Shown here: positions 30,965-61,564 of the stretch, in pieces | How positions within the stretch are numbered: position 1 is the stretch's first letter | Layout of the letters: every line of letters starts with the position of its first letter | NCBI GenBank assembly: GCA_963978895.1 | Contig: OZ022239.1 | Span: 10,961,274-11,025,273, forward strand | Source: Erpobdella octoculata | Taxonomy: Eukaryota; Annelida; Clitellata; Hirudinida; Erpobdellidae | Direction: 5' to 3' | DNA length: 64,000 nt | The notes under the pieces: model-generated | Database searches by the model: none | The model's input: only the letters and a program-made list of their open reading frames with translations | Told to the model about the DNA's origin: nothing | Program-made: the position numbers and the translations under genes

Positions 30965-31519
30965 TTCGAGGGCTACTATTTATCGGTTTTAAAAGTTTCT
31001 AAATTTACGAATGTTTCTTTTTTGCTTAATTGTGGTCTAGCTTTTGTTTCTTATGTAAATGTCGTCTCAATTTTTTTCAGCCATTATTAAGCAGAAAACA
31101 GGGGTGCGCTTGTGTGAACGTTTACCCATTCATTTTCTATTTTCTAAGAAACATAAAAACGTCGTTTTTACACTACACTAACCCGAACGGTTTGCAAAGC
31201 AGGAAAAACCGGAGTTCTATTTAATAACTTTTTCAGCAACATCTTTTTCGTTCACTCTAATAAATCATCAATTATTGCTTTATGTTTAAATTGCAGGTGA
31301 CTTTGCTTGTTTGTCCGGTATAACATGTGCTATTAACGCTCACAATAAGATCTAGATGCAGACTTGATCAGTGGAACCAACTAAACTCTTCATTGAAGTG
31401 TAGTTTTTTCTTAAGTCTGCTATATATGTGCTATATTTAATAATCAACATTTTAATGATAATCACTTATATTATATAATTTTTACCACGTTTTTCTTAAC
31501 TTGCTTTCTTTTATGTCTG
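30965..31519. other. AT-rich spacer
   Basis: I see no gene, transposon end or tandem repeat of note. Confidence 0.5.
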
Positions 31520-31640
31520 CAGGGGCGAAACTAGGGGGGCAGGAGGAAAAGCCCCCAGACCAAATCGGAGGGCCCTTCAATTTTTCCAAATTCAATGAAT
31601 TTTTTTTGGGTGGTGCTACATTTATTCATAAACTTTATTT

Positions 31641-33075
31641 TTTATTTATTTATTTATTTCAGACAAGATCAAAGGGCTGTCAGCCACTTACATGAACAAG
31701 TTGCAACATTAAAACAAAAAAAATGATAGAGCAACAGAGCTAGACTACAAAAAAAAAGCACACAGATTAAAACTTAAAAAAAAATGATTAGACATTCTAG
31801 TCATTGTTCTAAGGCACCCGAAATCTAAGAAATTGTTCAAAGTTAAGTAGTTGGATTGATGAGTTGAATCCGGTTAGAGTTGTGGAATTTACAACATCAG
31901 CCGGTAAGGAATTCCACGGTTTTACCACACGGTTGCAAAAAAAGTGTTTTGAGGTTTCACATCGGAATTTGGTAGTTGCCAATTTGTGATTGTGTCCTCT
32001 GGTTCTGGAATAATTTGAATTGATGAAAGGTATTGTGGTTTGAGTGAAGTTATTTTTAATTTTGAAGCAAAGCGTGAGGTCAGCCAGTAATCGACGTTTC
32101 TCTAAAAAGTGTAATTTGAGTAGTTTAAGTCTTTGCATATAAGGATAAGGAGTCAGAGTAGGAATGGCTTTGGTAAATCGCTTCTGAATTCTTTCTATCC
32201 TGTCTATAAGTGATTTCTTGTGAGGATTCCAGACAGGAGAGCTGTATTCCAGTATTGGCCTAACATATGTACAGAATGCTTTTATTAGAATGTTTTGGTC
32301 TCTTGTAGAAAATGACAGTAGAATCAGTTTGGATATAGCTGATGCTTTTTTATGATGTTATCAATATGTTTGTCAAAATGGAGAGAAGAATCAATGATCA
32401 CCCCTAGATCTCGAATTATGTCTACTCTTTCTAACATGTGACTATTAATAAAATAGTCGCAAGGGTTGAAACTTCTTCTGCAGCCAATCAATGAGAGAAT
32501 CTGGCATTTATCCGGAGCAAGCTGCAACTGCCATTCATCACTCCATTTCGACAGTATATGTCGAGAGAAAATTGTAACTGGGATGGAGACTTGTTGTAAA
32601 GTTTCACATCATCTGCAAAGAGCTTGCAAATGGTGTCCGAGTTAGCAAAAGTGCTGGGTAGATCATTTATGAAGAGTAAGAATAAGGTTGGCCCCAGAAC
32701 GCTGCCCTGAGGAACTCCACTTGTGACAGAAACTTTATCAGAGATAGAGCCATTAATATTGACTCTTTGTGATCTCGATTTAAGAAAATCCATAAGCCAG
32801 CCTTTCACATTATCACCAAAACCATAGGTATAAATCTTGTTCATAAGTTTAACGTGCGAGACAGAGTCAAATGCTTTGCGAAAATCCAAATAGATGATGT
32901 CCAAGTTTTGTCTGTTTGTTATGGCATCGGTCCATTGTTTGGCGCATTCGAGGATGTTAGTAGTCGTTGATCGTGCTAGGATAAAACAGTGTTGGCAGCA
33001 TTCAATTAGGTTGTGATGTAACAAATATTTCATTATGAATTTGTTGATTATTCTTTCCATGGCTCTCTTATTCTT
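31641..33075 (-). pseudogene. 5'-truncated CR1-like LINE with frameshifted reverse transcriptase
   Basis: Minus-strand blocks run from YLLHHNLIECCQHCFILARS through LDIIYLDFRKAFDSVSH, GVPQGSVLGPTLFLLFINDL and CKLFADDVKLYN. There is a frameshift near 32520, then DLGVIIDSSLHFDKHI, another break, and KRFTKAIP with NRVVKPWNSLPADVVNS to the end. The 3' tail is (TAAA)n at 31641-31661. It resembles the reverse transcriptase of the LINE at 3.3-8.8 kb but is a different, older subfamily. It inserted into the arm of a hAT-like element. Confidence 0.9.
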
Positions 33076-33971
33076 TTAACATTTGCTTTCACTAGTTTGA
33101 GACTGAGTTTGTCTATCTTCAGTTTGCAGTCTTTCTTTTCTATCATTAATAAATTCTTAAAGATACCAAAAAAGACTGCAGACTGCAAAAACATTTTTTG
33201 TTTTTCTTTTCTTTCATTTATAAATTATTAAAGATACCAAAAAAAGATTGCAGACTGAATGTAGTCACAACAATTTTTCGGTATCGTTAATAATTTATTT
33301 ATGAAAGAAAAGAAAGACTGCAAACTGAAGATATTCAAACTCAGTCTCAAACCAGTTGAAACAAATGTTAAAAAATAAGTTTATAAATAAATGTAGCACC
33401 CACACCCCCACCCAAAAAAACATCATATTTGGAAAAATTACATGGCGTTCCGATTTGGCCTGGGTGGGCTTGCTCAAGTTTGAACAAGTGAATCAAAAAA
33501 CAAAATTTTTTTAAAACACACTTTTGTATAATCGAATGTGTAGGCCACATTCTGTTACATAAACATCGAGCATATTAGCATAGACAATAAGTAGTTCGAC
33601 GAAAATATCACAAATAGTTTTTTAATTAATTTTTGTCTAATTGATCCGAAAATTTGATAGATGTTAGTTTAAAATCGATTGCAAAATTTGACGACAGACA
33701 GACAGAGAAGTCAAGTTAAGTAAAAGTGTGTAAAAAGAGAAAAAAGCCCGCCATAGGCCAAATTTTTTTTGACTTTCTTCAGTCTGCAGTCTTTTTTAGT
33801 ATCTTTAAGAATGTATTAATGATAAAAAAACTGCAAACCGAAGATATTCAAACTCAGTCTCAAACCAGTTAAAGCAAATGTTTAAAAAATAAGTTTATCA
33901 ATAAATGTTGCATCCCCCACCGAAAGAAAAACTCATCGAATTTGGAAAAATTGCAGGGTTCTCCAATTTGG

Positions 33972-34707
33972 CCTGAGGACAGAGGCGTGGATTCAGCAAA
34001 ATGTTGAGGGGGGCAAAGATTTTTCAAATTTAACCCAGAGAATCTTCAAAAAAAATGACTATCCGAATATACATTTGTATGTTGTTAGTTTATATAAAAC
34101 ATCATATTAGTTAAAAACAGTTAAAAAATTTAACTTTTATTTGATATTGAATGCAGACAAAAAACGTAATTATGAATGTAACAAAGGGTATCGCGTTCTT
34201 TCATTTTTGCAAAATTGTCCACTGTATCATCAAGATCAAGGTACTAGAAAATTGGAAAATAATAGCAGATATTTAACTAATTGGATATTAATCAACAACT
34301 GTCAACAAGTATGATAAATACTGCTTTCATCAACTAATCTAAATACTCAATTGTGTGTGAGCTAATAAAAATAATTTAAAAGGAATCGGAAAAAGCTTGG
34401 TAAGAAAGCTTAAACAACCAGGTAGGATAATACTAATGCTAATCGTTTGTCAAGCTAGGACAGATACACGGGGCTAAAGTTCATGCGAGTTCGATCGGAT
34501 GGACCGAAGACACTAAAAGAGAAATATTAGCAGGGATATAACTAGGTAGATATAATTCAAAAAGTATGATAAATACTGCTTTTATCAACTAATCTAAATA
34601 CTCAATCATGGGTGAGCTAGAAATGATATTTTTTTATTTGGTGGAAAAATCTTGAGGGGGGCCATTGCCCCCCTCAGCCCTCCCCAATCCACGCCTCTGC
34701 CTGAGGA
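33972..34707. mobile_element. hAT MITE, 8-bp target duplication CCTGAGGA
   Basis: The element proper is 33980-34699 (720 bp). Its perfect inverted ends are CAGAGGCGTGGATT and AATCCACGCCTCTG. The duplication CCTGAGGA is perfect at 33972-33979 and 34700-34707. A GGGGGGC-rich motif lies just inside each end. No coding sequence remains. It is nested in the right arm of the surrounding element. Confidence 0.93.
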
Positions 34708-34756
34708 GGGGGGGGGGGTGTTGCGTTGCGCCCCTCGCCCCCTAGTTTCGCCTCTG

Positions 34757-35164
34757 TGGATAATTATTAGTCTGGACCACTGGTAGTGCTGTTACTCTCA
34801 GATGTGGGGGTGAGATGGCCGTAAATTTTTTTTAACTGTTTAAAAAAAACTTTTTTTACAAGAATGGTCATTCTTTCAAAAAAAGAGTATTATAGCAAAA
34901 GATATTTTATAATTGTTATAATTACGATCTCCCATCCCCTGGATCCGTCCAAAAATAGACATACTGCCGATTTATGGGAATTTTGGGTTTTCGATTACGA
35001 TTTATTGGAATTGGAGTATTTACTTATAAGACAACCTTTAGACTGTTAACACGGGTTAAAGAATATTAGAATAAGTTTATTTTAAATTATCTGGGCCTTT
35101 GATGTATTGTCATGTCACAGGAAGATGTAACATTGTTTTTGTATTTTTGCATTTCACACTATAA
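34757..35164. other. Spacer
   Basis: AT-rich sequence with a short 61-codon frame at 34864-35049 that I do not consider a gene. Confidence 0.45.
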
Positions 35165-36250
35165 AGGGGACGTCCATTAATTATGTCAAAAAAATTTAGG
35201 CAAATTGTTACCCCCTCTCCCTTGTCAACAACTGTCAAACATTCAGTCACCCCCTTAACAAAATTATGTCAAACAAATTTTAACCCCCCCCACCCACAAA
35301 AAAACAACAAAATAACTAACAATTTCTTATACGGATGGCTTTTATGCTAAAAATAGAATTGTACGTATGTAGATATTAAAAGGTCTACAGATAAGTTTTT
35401 AATACAGTTTTTTAGTCTTGCATAACTGATTTCAAAGTTACTATCAACATTTGAACTTCATGAACAAATTGAGAATTTATATTCTTGCTTCTAACATCTA
35501 CCCATGGAGAATTCAAATGTTCCTCAATTGTTATAATGGGCAGAGTGGTTGACTGATCAATTTCTTGTGGAATCGATACATACGACAAGCCAACATCATC
35601 TTCATCTAACCATTCTGCGCTTGACATCTCTCCATGCGCAATAATTGCCATCAGTTCTCTGTCTTTTGGCAGCCACTCGCTTTGGTCGAATTCTTTGTGG
35701 TTGAGGAGCATGTGGTAATTGCCTAGCCTTAAGATCGCATTGTCGGTGCTGTTGAACATGCTTCTTCAACATGAGTTGTGAAGCAACATAGAGGTAACAA
35801 ATTTTGCAGGTCTGTTCAAACAACGACAACTGAATGGAAAGACTTTACAGATCATATGGAGGAATTTTGAATGCCTTTGCCGATCAAGGTAGCATGTTGT
35901 CAAACTTCAAAGACTGAATACAATAGTTTAAACGTGTGGGATCTTACGGTTTTACCTCACAATTTTAGGTCAATCAGTTTTATTTATTTAATTTACAGTT
36001 AAGTTTTAATTAGAAATCAAAATACGACACAGATTATGATTATCATAATTTTGAATGTTTTTGGGGGTAGGTAGATTCTAATTGACTGACTAGCATACAA
36101 TGCATTTTTTACTTTCCTATTTTTTGATTTATTAACGTTTGTAAAAAATAAATTTTGGATGTCAATTTATCTTGAACTCCCCCCTCCCCCATGTCAACAA
36201 TTGTCAAACTTCTTCAAACCCCCTCCCCCATATTTTGTTGACATAATAAA
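35165..36250. mobile_element. DNA transposon remnant with AGGGGACGTCCATTAATTATG terminus
   Basis: The left end reads AGGGGACGTCCATTAATTAT and GTCAA, with CCCCCTCTCCC/TGTCAA motifs inside. The right side has the inverse set (CCCCTCCCCCATGTCAA, TTGTTGACATAAT) but is cut off by an AT tract at about 36250, so the terminal GGACGTCCCC is missing. Two overlapping minus-strand frames (35412-35829) look like a decayed ORF. The superfamily is not determined. Confidence 0.65.
35412..35829 (-). pseudogene. Decayed ORF with a zinc-finger-like start
   Basis: The upstream frame (35829-35602) begins with CKIC and KKHVQQHRQC, a possible C2H2-like finger. It then shifts into the second frame (35759-35412), which is acidic and ends LIVTLKSVMQD. 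This is probably part of the surrounding transposon's protein. I do not recognise the family. Confidence 0.4.
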
Positions 36251-36296
36251 TATATATATATATATATATATTAATATATATATATATATATATTAA
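36251..36296. repeat. (AT)n tract left of SAP LTR element copy B
   Basis: AT units with two TTAA interruptions, ending directly at the LTR. Confidence 0.9.
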
Positions 36297-39923
<3,627 letters not shown>

Positions 39924-40332
39924 GATATGTTCAGTAGCGGATCTAGGGGGTGGGGGGGGCCATGGCCTCTCCCATTATCTCAAAATTTACTTTTTTGAAA
40001 TATTAAAAACAATTTATAACAATATTAATACGAGAAATGAGATTTAAAACTAGGAATAACTTTTAAAAAAGTTCAAATTTAGAAGAAAAATTGACTACTT
40101 TTGAGGTAAATTAAGAAATTTTTAGCATCAGGTTTTTGTTTTCTAATGGGGTTTGTGGATTTAAGATCAAATATTTGCTTTTCCGGCTGTTTTTGGCCCC
40201 ACCCCGCCGGGTTAAGCCCCACCCCGCCGGGTTTGGCCCCCCGCCATTTTTGGCCCCACACGCCATTTTTGGTCCCTCCTGCCATTTTTTTGGCCCCCGC
40301 CAAAAAAGTCTAGATCCGCCACTGGATACGTT
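39924..40332. mobile_element. hAT MITE with CAGTAGCGGATCTAG ends
   Basis: The element proper is 39932-40324 (393 bp). Ends are CAGTAGCGGATCTAG and CTAGATCCGCCACTG. The 8-bp duplication is GATATGTT/GATACGTT, with one mismatch. GGCCCC/CCGCCATTTTTGG units repeat near the right end. No coding capacity. Confidence 0.88.
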
Positions 40333-40680
40333 TCTGACTCGGGTTCTGATTGCTACCTTAAACGTAGCGAAGCGCCAAGAATTTTCTGAGAATGACAGAT
40401 TACTTTTTAATCCTGGCTACAGATATGGAGAGCCGAAATCCGTCAATTTTCCTGTTATTCCAACTTACGTCGATGCCGCCCTCTCAACATCCGGAGAGAC
40501 CGTCCTGCACTCCACTCCAAGTCATCACATTGGCGCGCCGGTGTCCGGAGAAGCTGACCAGCACTTCATCCCGGGTCATAATATCGAGGCACAACAACAG
40601 ATCTGTGCATGCGAACTGTACATACGCATTCCCTCATTTAACAAACTGCGGCAACACAACCTTCCGTAGACGAAAGTGAA
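40333..40680 (+). pseudogene. GC-richer broken coding-like region, part 2
   Basis: The 40136-40669 frame beyond the MITE reads FNPGYRYGEPKSVNFPVIP and further unfamiliar sequence to a stop near 40669. It is probably one relic with 39428-39906, interrupted by the MITE. The product is unknown. Confidence 0.35.
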
Positions 40681-41367
40681 TAGCCGCATTTTATTCAGTT
40701 TTTATACTTTTATTTCAGTCGTTACCTACTAATCTTTGGCGAGCCTTTCATTCTGGTTTTATATCTTTTTTTTCCAGTTCCACATTATTAATCTTTTGCG
40801 TCAGCCATCGCTTCACTGGCCACAACATACATACCTACTTTTCTGTTTGCTACTTGTTTATTGTCTCACTGGCTGCTCTGTGGTTTTTGTGTTGGACTTC
40901 TAGTAAGTTTATATTCTTTCCATAACCGTTTCTCATTCTATATCGAACATTCAACAATACCTAAGGCAATTTTACTTCACTTGACGTTTTCTGTTTTTAT
41001 AATAGTATTCCTGTATTATATACCATGTACTCTTGTTTAATTTTATTTCACATTATTTTATCTCCGCTTGGTTTTATTACAATCATATTGGTTTGTATCA
41101 TATTTATTTCCTAGTCGTCTAGTTTTAAGTAAGTACATTCCGCCATTATTTTAATTTTAGTTTGACTTTTATATTTGTCGGTTTTTTGGTATATTTTTAG
41201 AAAGTTAGGGTTTCACGTTTTCTAATGTTCGGAAGACCAGGTTGAGCCAAACTTCAGGTTTGGGTTGGGTCCTGTGACATCCCTGTTATATAACATTCAA
41301 AAGTATAACTTGAGTCTATTGTGTTGTAGTTAATTTATTTATTTATTTGATGTTGGATATCTCAATA
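40681..41367. other. T-rich spacer
   Basis: Pyrimidine-rich sequence with no gene or clear transposon ends. Confidence 0.45.
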
Positions 41368-42055
41368 ATTTATAGCAGGGGTCTCCAAACCCTCTCATCC
41401 GGCCCCTGGAGACCTTTTATATTTAAGAAAAAAATTTATTTGTAATAATTTTTATAAAATATTATTTTTTTTGGACTTGAATAACTTCAGATGCTTGACT
41501 GTTGATGGGGGAAAGAACATGAGGAGCATGATGGACAGGTGAAGCAGATGTGTAATGAGAAACACATTCCACATCCACAACCAATGTCCCTGCACTGTAT
41601 TATTCACCAGCAAGCTTTGTGTGCTAAATGTGCAGACATTAGCAGTCTATTGAATCCTGTGGTGATGATGGTGAATTTAATAAGATCACATGGGCTCAAC
41701 CGTAGACAGTTCAGAGACATTTTGAAAGATACAGACACAGAATTGCAAGATTTACCATATTACACAGGAGTAAGATGGCTAAGTTGTGAGAAAGTTCTAA
41801 GTAGAGTATTTCAATTAAGAAAGGAAATATATGACTTCCTAGAAAGTAAAGGAAAGTCACAGCCATTACTGTCTGATGAATATTAAATATAATATTAAAA
41901 TTATAAATATAATAATATTAAATATATGATTAAAACAGCAGCTATATTTTGATTCTATCTTGTTTGGACCTCTAGTGAGTAGTCGGCTCCCCAAACTGCG
42001 GTTGACAGTTAATGCGGTCCTCCGGTAGAAAAGTTTGGAGATCCCTGATCTATAG
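41368..42055. mobile_element. hAT element with CAGGGGTCTCCAAAC ends and a transposase fragment
   Basis: The element proper is 41376-42047 (672 bp). The inverted ends are CAGGGGTCTCCAAAC and GTTTGGAGATCCCTG. The 8-bp duplication is ATTTATAG/ATCTATAG, with one mismatch. It carries a plus-strand piece of a GTF2IRD2/ZBED-like transposase. It is internally deleted. Confidence 0.92.
41539..41886 (+). pseudogene. Fragment of a GTF2IRD2-like hAT transposase
   Basis: The open frame reads HCIIHQQALCAKCADI, VNLIRSHGLNRRQFRDIL and YYTGVRWLSCEKVLSRVFQL. This matches the catalytic-core region of the hAT lineage from which vertebrate GTF2IRD2 and ZBED proteins derive. The N- and C-terminal parts are missing. 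Confidence 0.85.
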
Positions 42056-42601
42056 CATAGATTCTGCTTAATAACTTTATAATATTTGTTTGTGATATGT
42101 ATAGAAACTTTAATAAATTCTGTAGTGAAATACTTAATTTGTGCAGTAACGCAAATTAACATGGTTTGTCTACTGTTGCACAACAGTACTTTAGTCTTAT
42201 AATTTATTAGATAACAAGAACTACAATTCATAAGCAATAACGCATAGAAATAGTAACTGTGTACAATACAATATGACTTCATGTAGAACTCATTCTGAAG
42301 TTATTTGTCAGCTTGGAGGTGCACGGTTATTCCAGTTGTTGATAATTGAATTTTTTAAGCTTTTTTATTCATTAATAAATTTATGAACTCATAAAAGAAT
42401 CTCAAAATTAAAAAGCTTGAAAATTTGAAAACTTTAAAATAAAACTTGTGTTTTGAACTTTCATAAAAAAAAATCATCAATAATATAATCACTGAATTAA
42501 TGTGTGATGGTCTAATTCTCTAGCATCTTATATTCACAACAAAACATTTCTGGGAAAGTTACATAATATTAACGTATTAATTTATATTTAAAAGTATCCA
42601 G
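42056..42601. other. Region upstream of the first recognised exon of the macro-RING-DTC gene
   Basis: AT-rich. It may hold the promoter or an additional 5' exon, because the exon at 42602 has an acceptor-like TATCCAG before it. No further exon was found. Confidence 0.4.
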
Positions 42602-57461
<14,860 letters not shown>

Positions 57462-57800
57462 CTACAAATATTAATTAACTAGTGGTTCTATTAATAATAA
57501 AAACTTTCAGTCAGCGATTTTTTTTATTTAATCCAAATATAATTGGTTAAATAATTATTCTTATTTATTGTTATTAATGATAGAGCTTTTTTTAGTTAGC
57601 ATGAATATTGTTTGAATTTATATCGTTAAGTCTGTCACTTGAGCTTTTATGTCATAGCGTGACAGCCATACATAAATACCAAAACAAATTATCATGATAG
57701 AGACATGTTTATGTTTATTTGCAGTTAATTTTTACCTCTAGCGCTTGAATTTAATTACTTAATTCTATTGATTTTCGATACTTGTTTTCACATTTTTTTT
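57462..57800. other. 3' UTR of the macro-RING-DTC gene and short spacer
   Basis: An AATAAA lies at 57496-57501, 35 bases after the stop. Nothing else is recognised to 57800. Confidence 0.5.
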
Positions 57801-58478
57801 GAATCATTCAGGGGCAGAGGCAGGATTAGTGAAAGGAGGGGATTCAAAGCGGGTTGAGTGCGAATTTTTTACAATTTAGTGTTAGATTTATAGGTATTAA
57901 CATATACTATAACATATATATTAATTCAAAAACTGAATTTCTGTTACAGTTTTTAGCAGTAAAGTAGAGTTAGTTAAATAAACCGACCTAAATAAGGCTG
58001 TACAATACAGGATATACCTATCACATTAGCATAATAAAGACATGATCAGGTTCATTATAACAAATTTTTGTGTAAACATACAAACTGTAGCAGACGAGCA
58101 ACACTTTTAAACAGAGTCATTTCTATATAATTTAATACAACTAAATGATTAATTAAATAATACATTAAAATATGGACAAACATAAGATATCTAACATGTT
58201 TTATTCAAAGTTAAATACACACAACACGTCTCATAAACAAGTAAAACAGAATAACATTGTCTAAAACTTAGATAGACTTTAGGTAGACTGGTTCAAAACA
58301 ATCTAGATAGATAAAACAAACTAAAAGTCGAAGATGAATGGATGTTATGACAATATTTACTCTGTACCCTAAGCACTTTGACCATGTACAGTGCTAAATG
58401 GCATGGTTTTTTGAAACGAAAAGTGAGGGTGATCTGGACCTCCAGGATCCTCTTGCTGTATCCGCCCTTGAATCATTC
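57801..58478. mobile_element. hAT-like MITE with CAGGGGC/GCCCTTG ends
   Basis: Element about 57809-58470. TTGAATCATTCA occurs at both borders, so the 8-bp target duplication (AATCATTC or GAATCATT) overlaps the terminal CA by one base. The inverted ends are short and imperfect. No coding sequence. Confidence 0.72.
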
Positions 58479-59093
58479 ATCAATTATTAATGGTTGTTTA
58501 TGTTTATTGAAGATAAATGAGGGAAAATAGCCATTTTTTCAACCATCATGGTCAAAACAAGTTATTTATTATATTTAGTAATGATATTTGATTTTTTATG
58601 ACAAAGTATGATGTTTTTTATCAGTTCATTAATTAATTTGACAACTAAAATGCTTTAATTTTTAATCCAAGGAGTGAGTGCTGTGTAACACATGTCTTTT
58701 TCCTGAATCCTGGATGGGTGCCAGGTGGCTAATAAAAAATATGTTTTACGTGTATTGTTACTATTATTTTTTGTTAATTTTAATTTGTGAAACAACATAA
58801 AAACACATTTTCAGACTTCTTCATAGATTTTAGTGTCATATCTAAGGATTAAATAGGATGCATTATAAAATTAAATTTTAGGTGTGACTTATATCTGAAC
58901 TTTCCAACATAAAATTTGACAATTTAAAAAAAGGAGTATTATATATGATAGCTATTTTCAATACACTGGTCTTCTTACTTTCTTACTCACTACACTTCTC
59001 AGCTGAACAGCCAATGTTATTTTTCATAGCACCAACCATAACAATTAATAGAAAAATAATGTGTCATGTATGAAAATGTTTTGAACAAAACAT
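58479..59093. other. AT-rich spacer
   Basis: No gene or repeat recognised. Confidence 0.5.
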
Positions 59094-59420
59094 ATAAAAA
59101 TGAATGTTTGTACCTGTTAGCATTAAATGTATTTATTTTTAAATAGTTTATAGTCCTTTACACCAGGTGTTTTAAGACTAAAATGGCTGTATGTTAGAAG
59201 CACCTAAGTACTTCCTGTCGTTGATCATAATTTGATCTTTTTAACTTTCCCCTCCTCCTTTCTCTAGGCTTTGGACTGGCTTGCAAAAGCAAGGCGGAGT
59301 TGCATTAAATGTAAATGCCTGAACCGATTTTATTGGAAAGTGGTACACTTGAGGTTAAGGGGTGATTTGTGTCCACTTTGCAAAAATGTCTGACTCTGAA
59401 AACAAGGAAGAGGTAGCTTT
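59094..59420 (+). mobile_element. Helitron 5' fragment split by a SINE-like insertion
   Basis: TATAAAAATGAATGTTTGTA is the start of the Helitron family. After the insertion the typical interior CCTGAACCGATTTTATTGG follows. The 3' hairpin/CTAG end is not present downstream. Confidence 0.6.
59120..59313 (-). mobile_element. SINE-like retroposon copy 2, 12-bp target duplication
   Basis: The insert 59132-59301 (170 bp) is flanked by GCATTAAATGTA at 59120-59131 and 59302-59313. In minus orientation it starts ACTCCGCCTTGC and ends CTATTTAAAAATAAA. It shares GCACCTAAGTACTTCCTGTCG and TTTATAGTCCTTTACA (read on plus) with copy 1. No A/B boxes are obvious, so the head is not clearly tRNA-derived. Confidence 0.8.
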
Positions 59421-59756
59421 TAAAAATGCATTAGCTGTTATTTCTTATTGAAGTTTCACTTGTTATAAACATCAAATAATTACTAATTTTATAGAATTAT
59501 TTTGTGAATTTAAAAAAACCGTTACTTCGCAACCAGTGGCATTATATTACACATATAAATTAACAGTGCAATTTGGTGAGTAGTAACATGTTTAACAAAA
59601 ATGAAAATTTAGAGCTCATTTTTTAAACAAAAGTTAAAAATTGTTTACACCGGTATTAGTAATAAGAAAAGTTTGTTACTTCAAATTATTTCTAAATACA
59701 AAAGTCTTGTTAGACATAAAAAATGTTATGTCTTTAAAACACTTAATGAGAATAGG

Positions 59757-60388
59757 TCAAGCCTTGTGCTCATTTTCACTTTTTGCCATTTCCAGAACCT
59801 CTTTGGGAACACGACCTTCATCTATGCTTTTGCAGAACCCTTTGTACTGCAATTAAAAAAAAAAAACTGCACACATAAATAAGAATGTTTATTGACATGA
59901 GATTAATAATTATCGCTACCATTTCTAGTTCTTTCTTCAAAACCTGTATGGCTTTTTCTCTGCTCGTGACAAGCTCCTCAAGATACTGGTAGCGCAACTT
60001 TTTTCTGGCCCTGCATTCCCTAGCAGATTGTTGGCTTCTTTCTAATTTCATTTTCATGTCAAGTTTTGCTGGTTTCCTACCTCTCTTTCCGCCTCCACGA
60101 CTTTCAACTTTTTCGTTTTGTGTTCCCGAAAACTCGCCCTTTAAAAACAAAGCCAATTACAACTGATTAATACTTAAAAAATGAAATAAAACAAGCAAAA
60201 ATCCAATAAAACAAGCAAAATTAGTAAAAGATGCGCAGTTACGTCGGCCCTGCTGATGTGCGCATTTAGAATTTTTAGATGACGAACAAGGAAACGGATC
60301 CAACAATTACTTCTTTTATGTTATCGTCTCTGTTTTCTTTCAAAGTTGAACTGCTGCGATTTAAAAAAGCAAATTCTGATTTAGCCAT
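59757..60388 (-). CDS. CREBL2: CREBL2-type bZIP transcription factor, 3 exons
   Basis: The product is a small bZIP nuclear factor of the CREB-like family. Minus-strand exons: 60388-60311, 60138-59920, 59846-59757, giving 128 residues (human CREBL2 about 120). Exon 2 holds the basic region and zipper: GKRGRKPAKLDMKMKLERS, QQSARECRARKKLRYQYLEE, LVTSREKAIQVLKKELEM. These are nearly identical to the vertebrate protein. Exon 3 begins YKGFCKSIDEGRVPKEVLEM, as YKQWC does in human, and ends EHKA. The first exon (MAKSEFAFLNRSSSTLKEN) is inferred from an ATG, a GTAATT donor and matching phase, and has no conserved motif, so it is the least certain part. In family members the basic region binds DNA and the zipper dimerises. 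Confidence 0.9.
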
Positions 60389-60679
60389 TGAATGTCATGA
60401 TACAAGAACATCTTAGACAACTAGAAAAGCGGTAGCACAGCTGATACACCAATTTGTTTACAAATATTTTCACGTGTTCTAGAAGTACTTACCGACTAAT
60501 TATGAGACTTGTTAAACAACCGATAAAACTGGGTTTTTCGTTAATTGTAAAGCTCAAGATCAATTTTATGAGGTTTTATTCATTTTAATTTAAAAAAATA
60601 ATTTGTTAAAAATTATGGAAATTAATCAGGCTAATCAATTAAGGAAGTATGTATGGGTGCCATTTTCTTCCAGACTGAA

Positions 60680-60850
60680 CTCGGCCCACTGACGTTGAGG
60701 TGGGCTCTACTGACGTTGAAGTAGGCCCTTGTTGAAATTGAAATGGGCCCCTCCTGACGTTGAAGTGGGTCCTTGCTGAAGTTGAAATGGGCCCTTCATG
60801 TCTTTGAATTAAGTCCTTATTGATGGTGAAGTGTGCCCTTATATTCAACT
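60680..60850. repeat. Degenerate TTGAAGTGGGCCC minisatellite
   Basis: About seven units of 20-28 bp around a TGACGTTGAAGTGGGCCCT-type core. Confidence 0.8.
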
Positions 60851-61564
60851 TGAAACACAAGTTATCTGCCTCGCTTAAACAAAGCTTGCGAACTGTTTTG
60901 ATGAAATTCAAAAATGGTGCTCAGTCATGCGTCTGAAGCTGAATGCTTTACAAACAGAACTCATCTGGTTTGATCGAAGGCCTTAGCCGATATCCAAAAG
61001 TCCAGGCTCTATTAATATCGGAGACTGCACGATCTCATCTTCAAATGTTGTTCGTGATTTTGGAATGTATCTTAACTCTCGTTTGTCAATGACGCATCAT
61101 ATCTCCGACATTGCCAGGGCCTGCTACTTCTATCTACGCCGAATCCGTCAACTGAAGCGCTGCCTTAATGAGCAGTGCATTCGTACCCTAGTTCAGGTTT
61201 TCGTCATCTCAAGAGTAGACTACTGCAACTCAGTGCTGGCTGGTCTACTATCATCATCCTTGAAACCCCTCACTTCTGTACTCCATGTGGCCGCTGGACT
61301 TGTCAAAGATCTCGGTGAATGAAGTGGTGAATGCTATAACTCTTGAAGAATTTAAAATTAAATTATCAACATATGGTTTTTAAATGTTTGATGGTGGATC
61401 TCACACACGATTATTAATTGTTCTGATTCACTTTAAATAAATGTTATGTTATGTTATGTTATGTTTAACTTTACGTTAACTTCACTGGCTACCTATCCCT
61501 GCTAGAATAAATCTTAAAATATGCCTATTAATTTTCAATATATACTCCGATCTTTTTTTCCTAT

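Larger units (their letters stand above)
31520..34756. mobile_element. Long-TIR hAT-like element cluster holding a LINE and a second MITE
   Basis: The left end is CAGGGGCGAAACTAGGGGGG and the right end is CCCCCTAGTTTCGCCTCTG. Arm sequence continues for over 200 bp on each side: CCAAATTCAATGAATTT, GCTACATTTATTCATAAAC, TTTGAGACTGAGTTTG and AAGACTGCAGACTG. A third arm copy lies at 33270-33480. A LINE (31641-33075) splits the left arm and a MITE (33980-34699) splits the right arm. No matching target duplication was found at the outer ends, so this may be two related elements fused by recombination. Confidence 0.6.
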
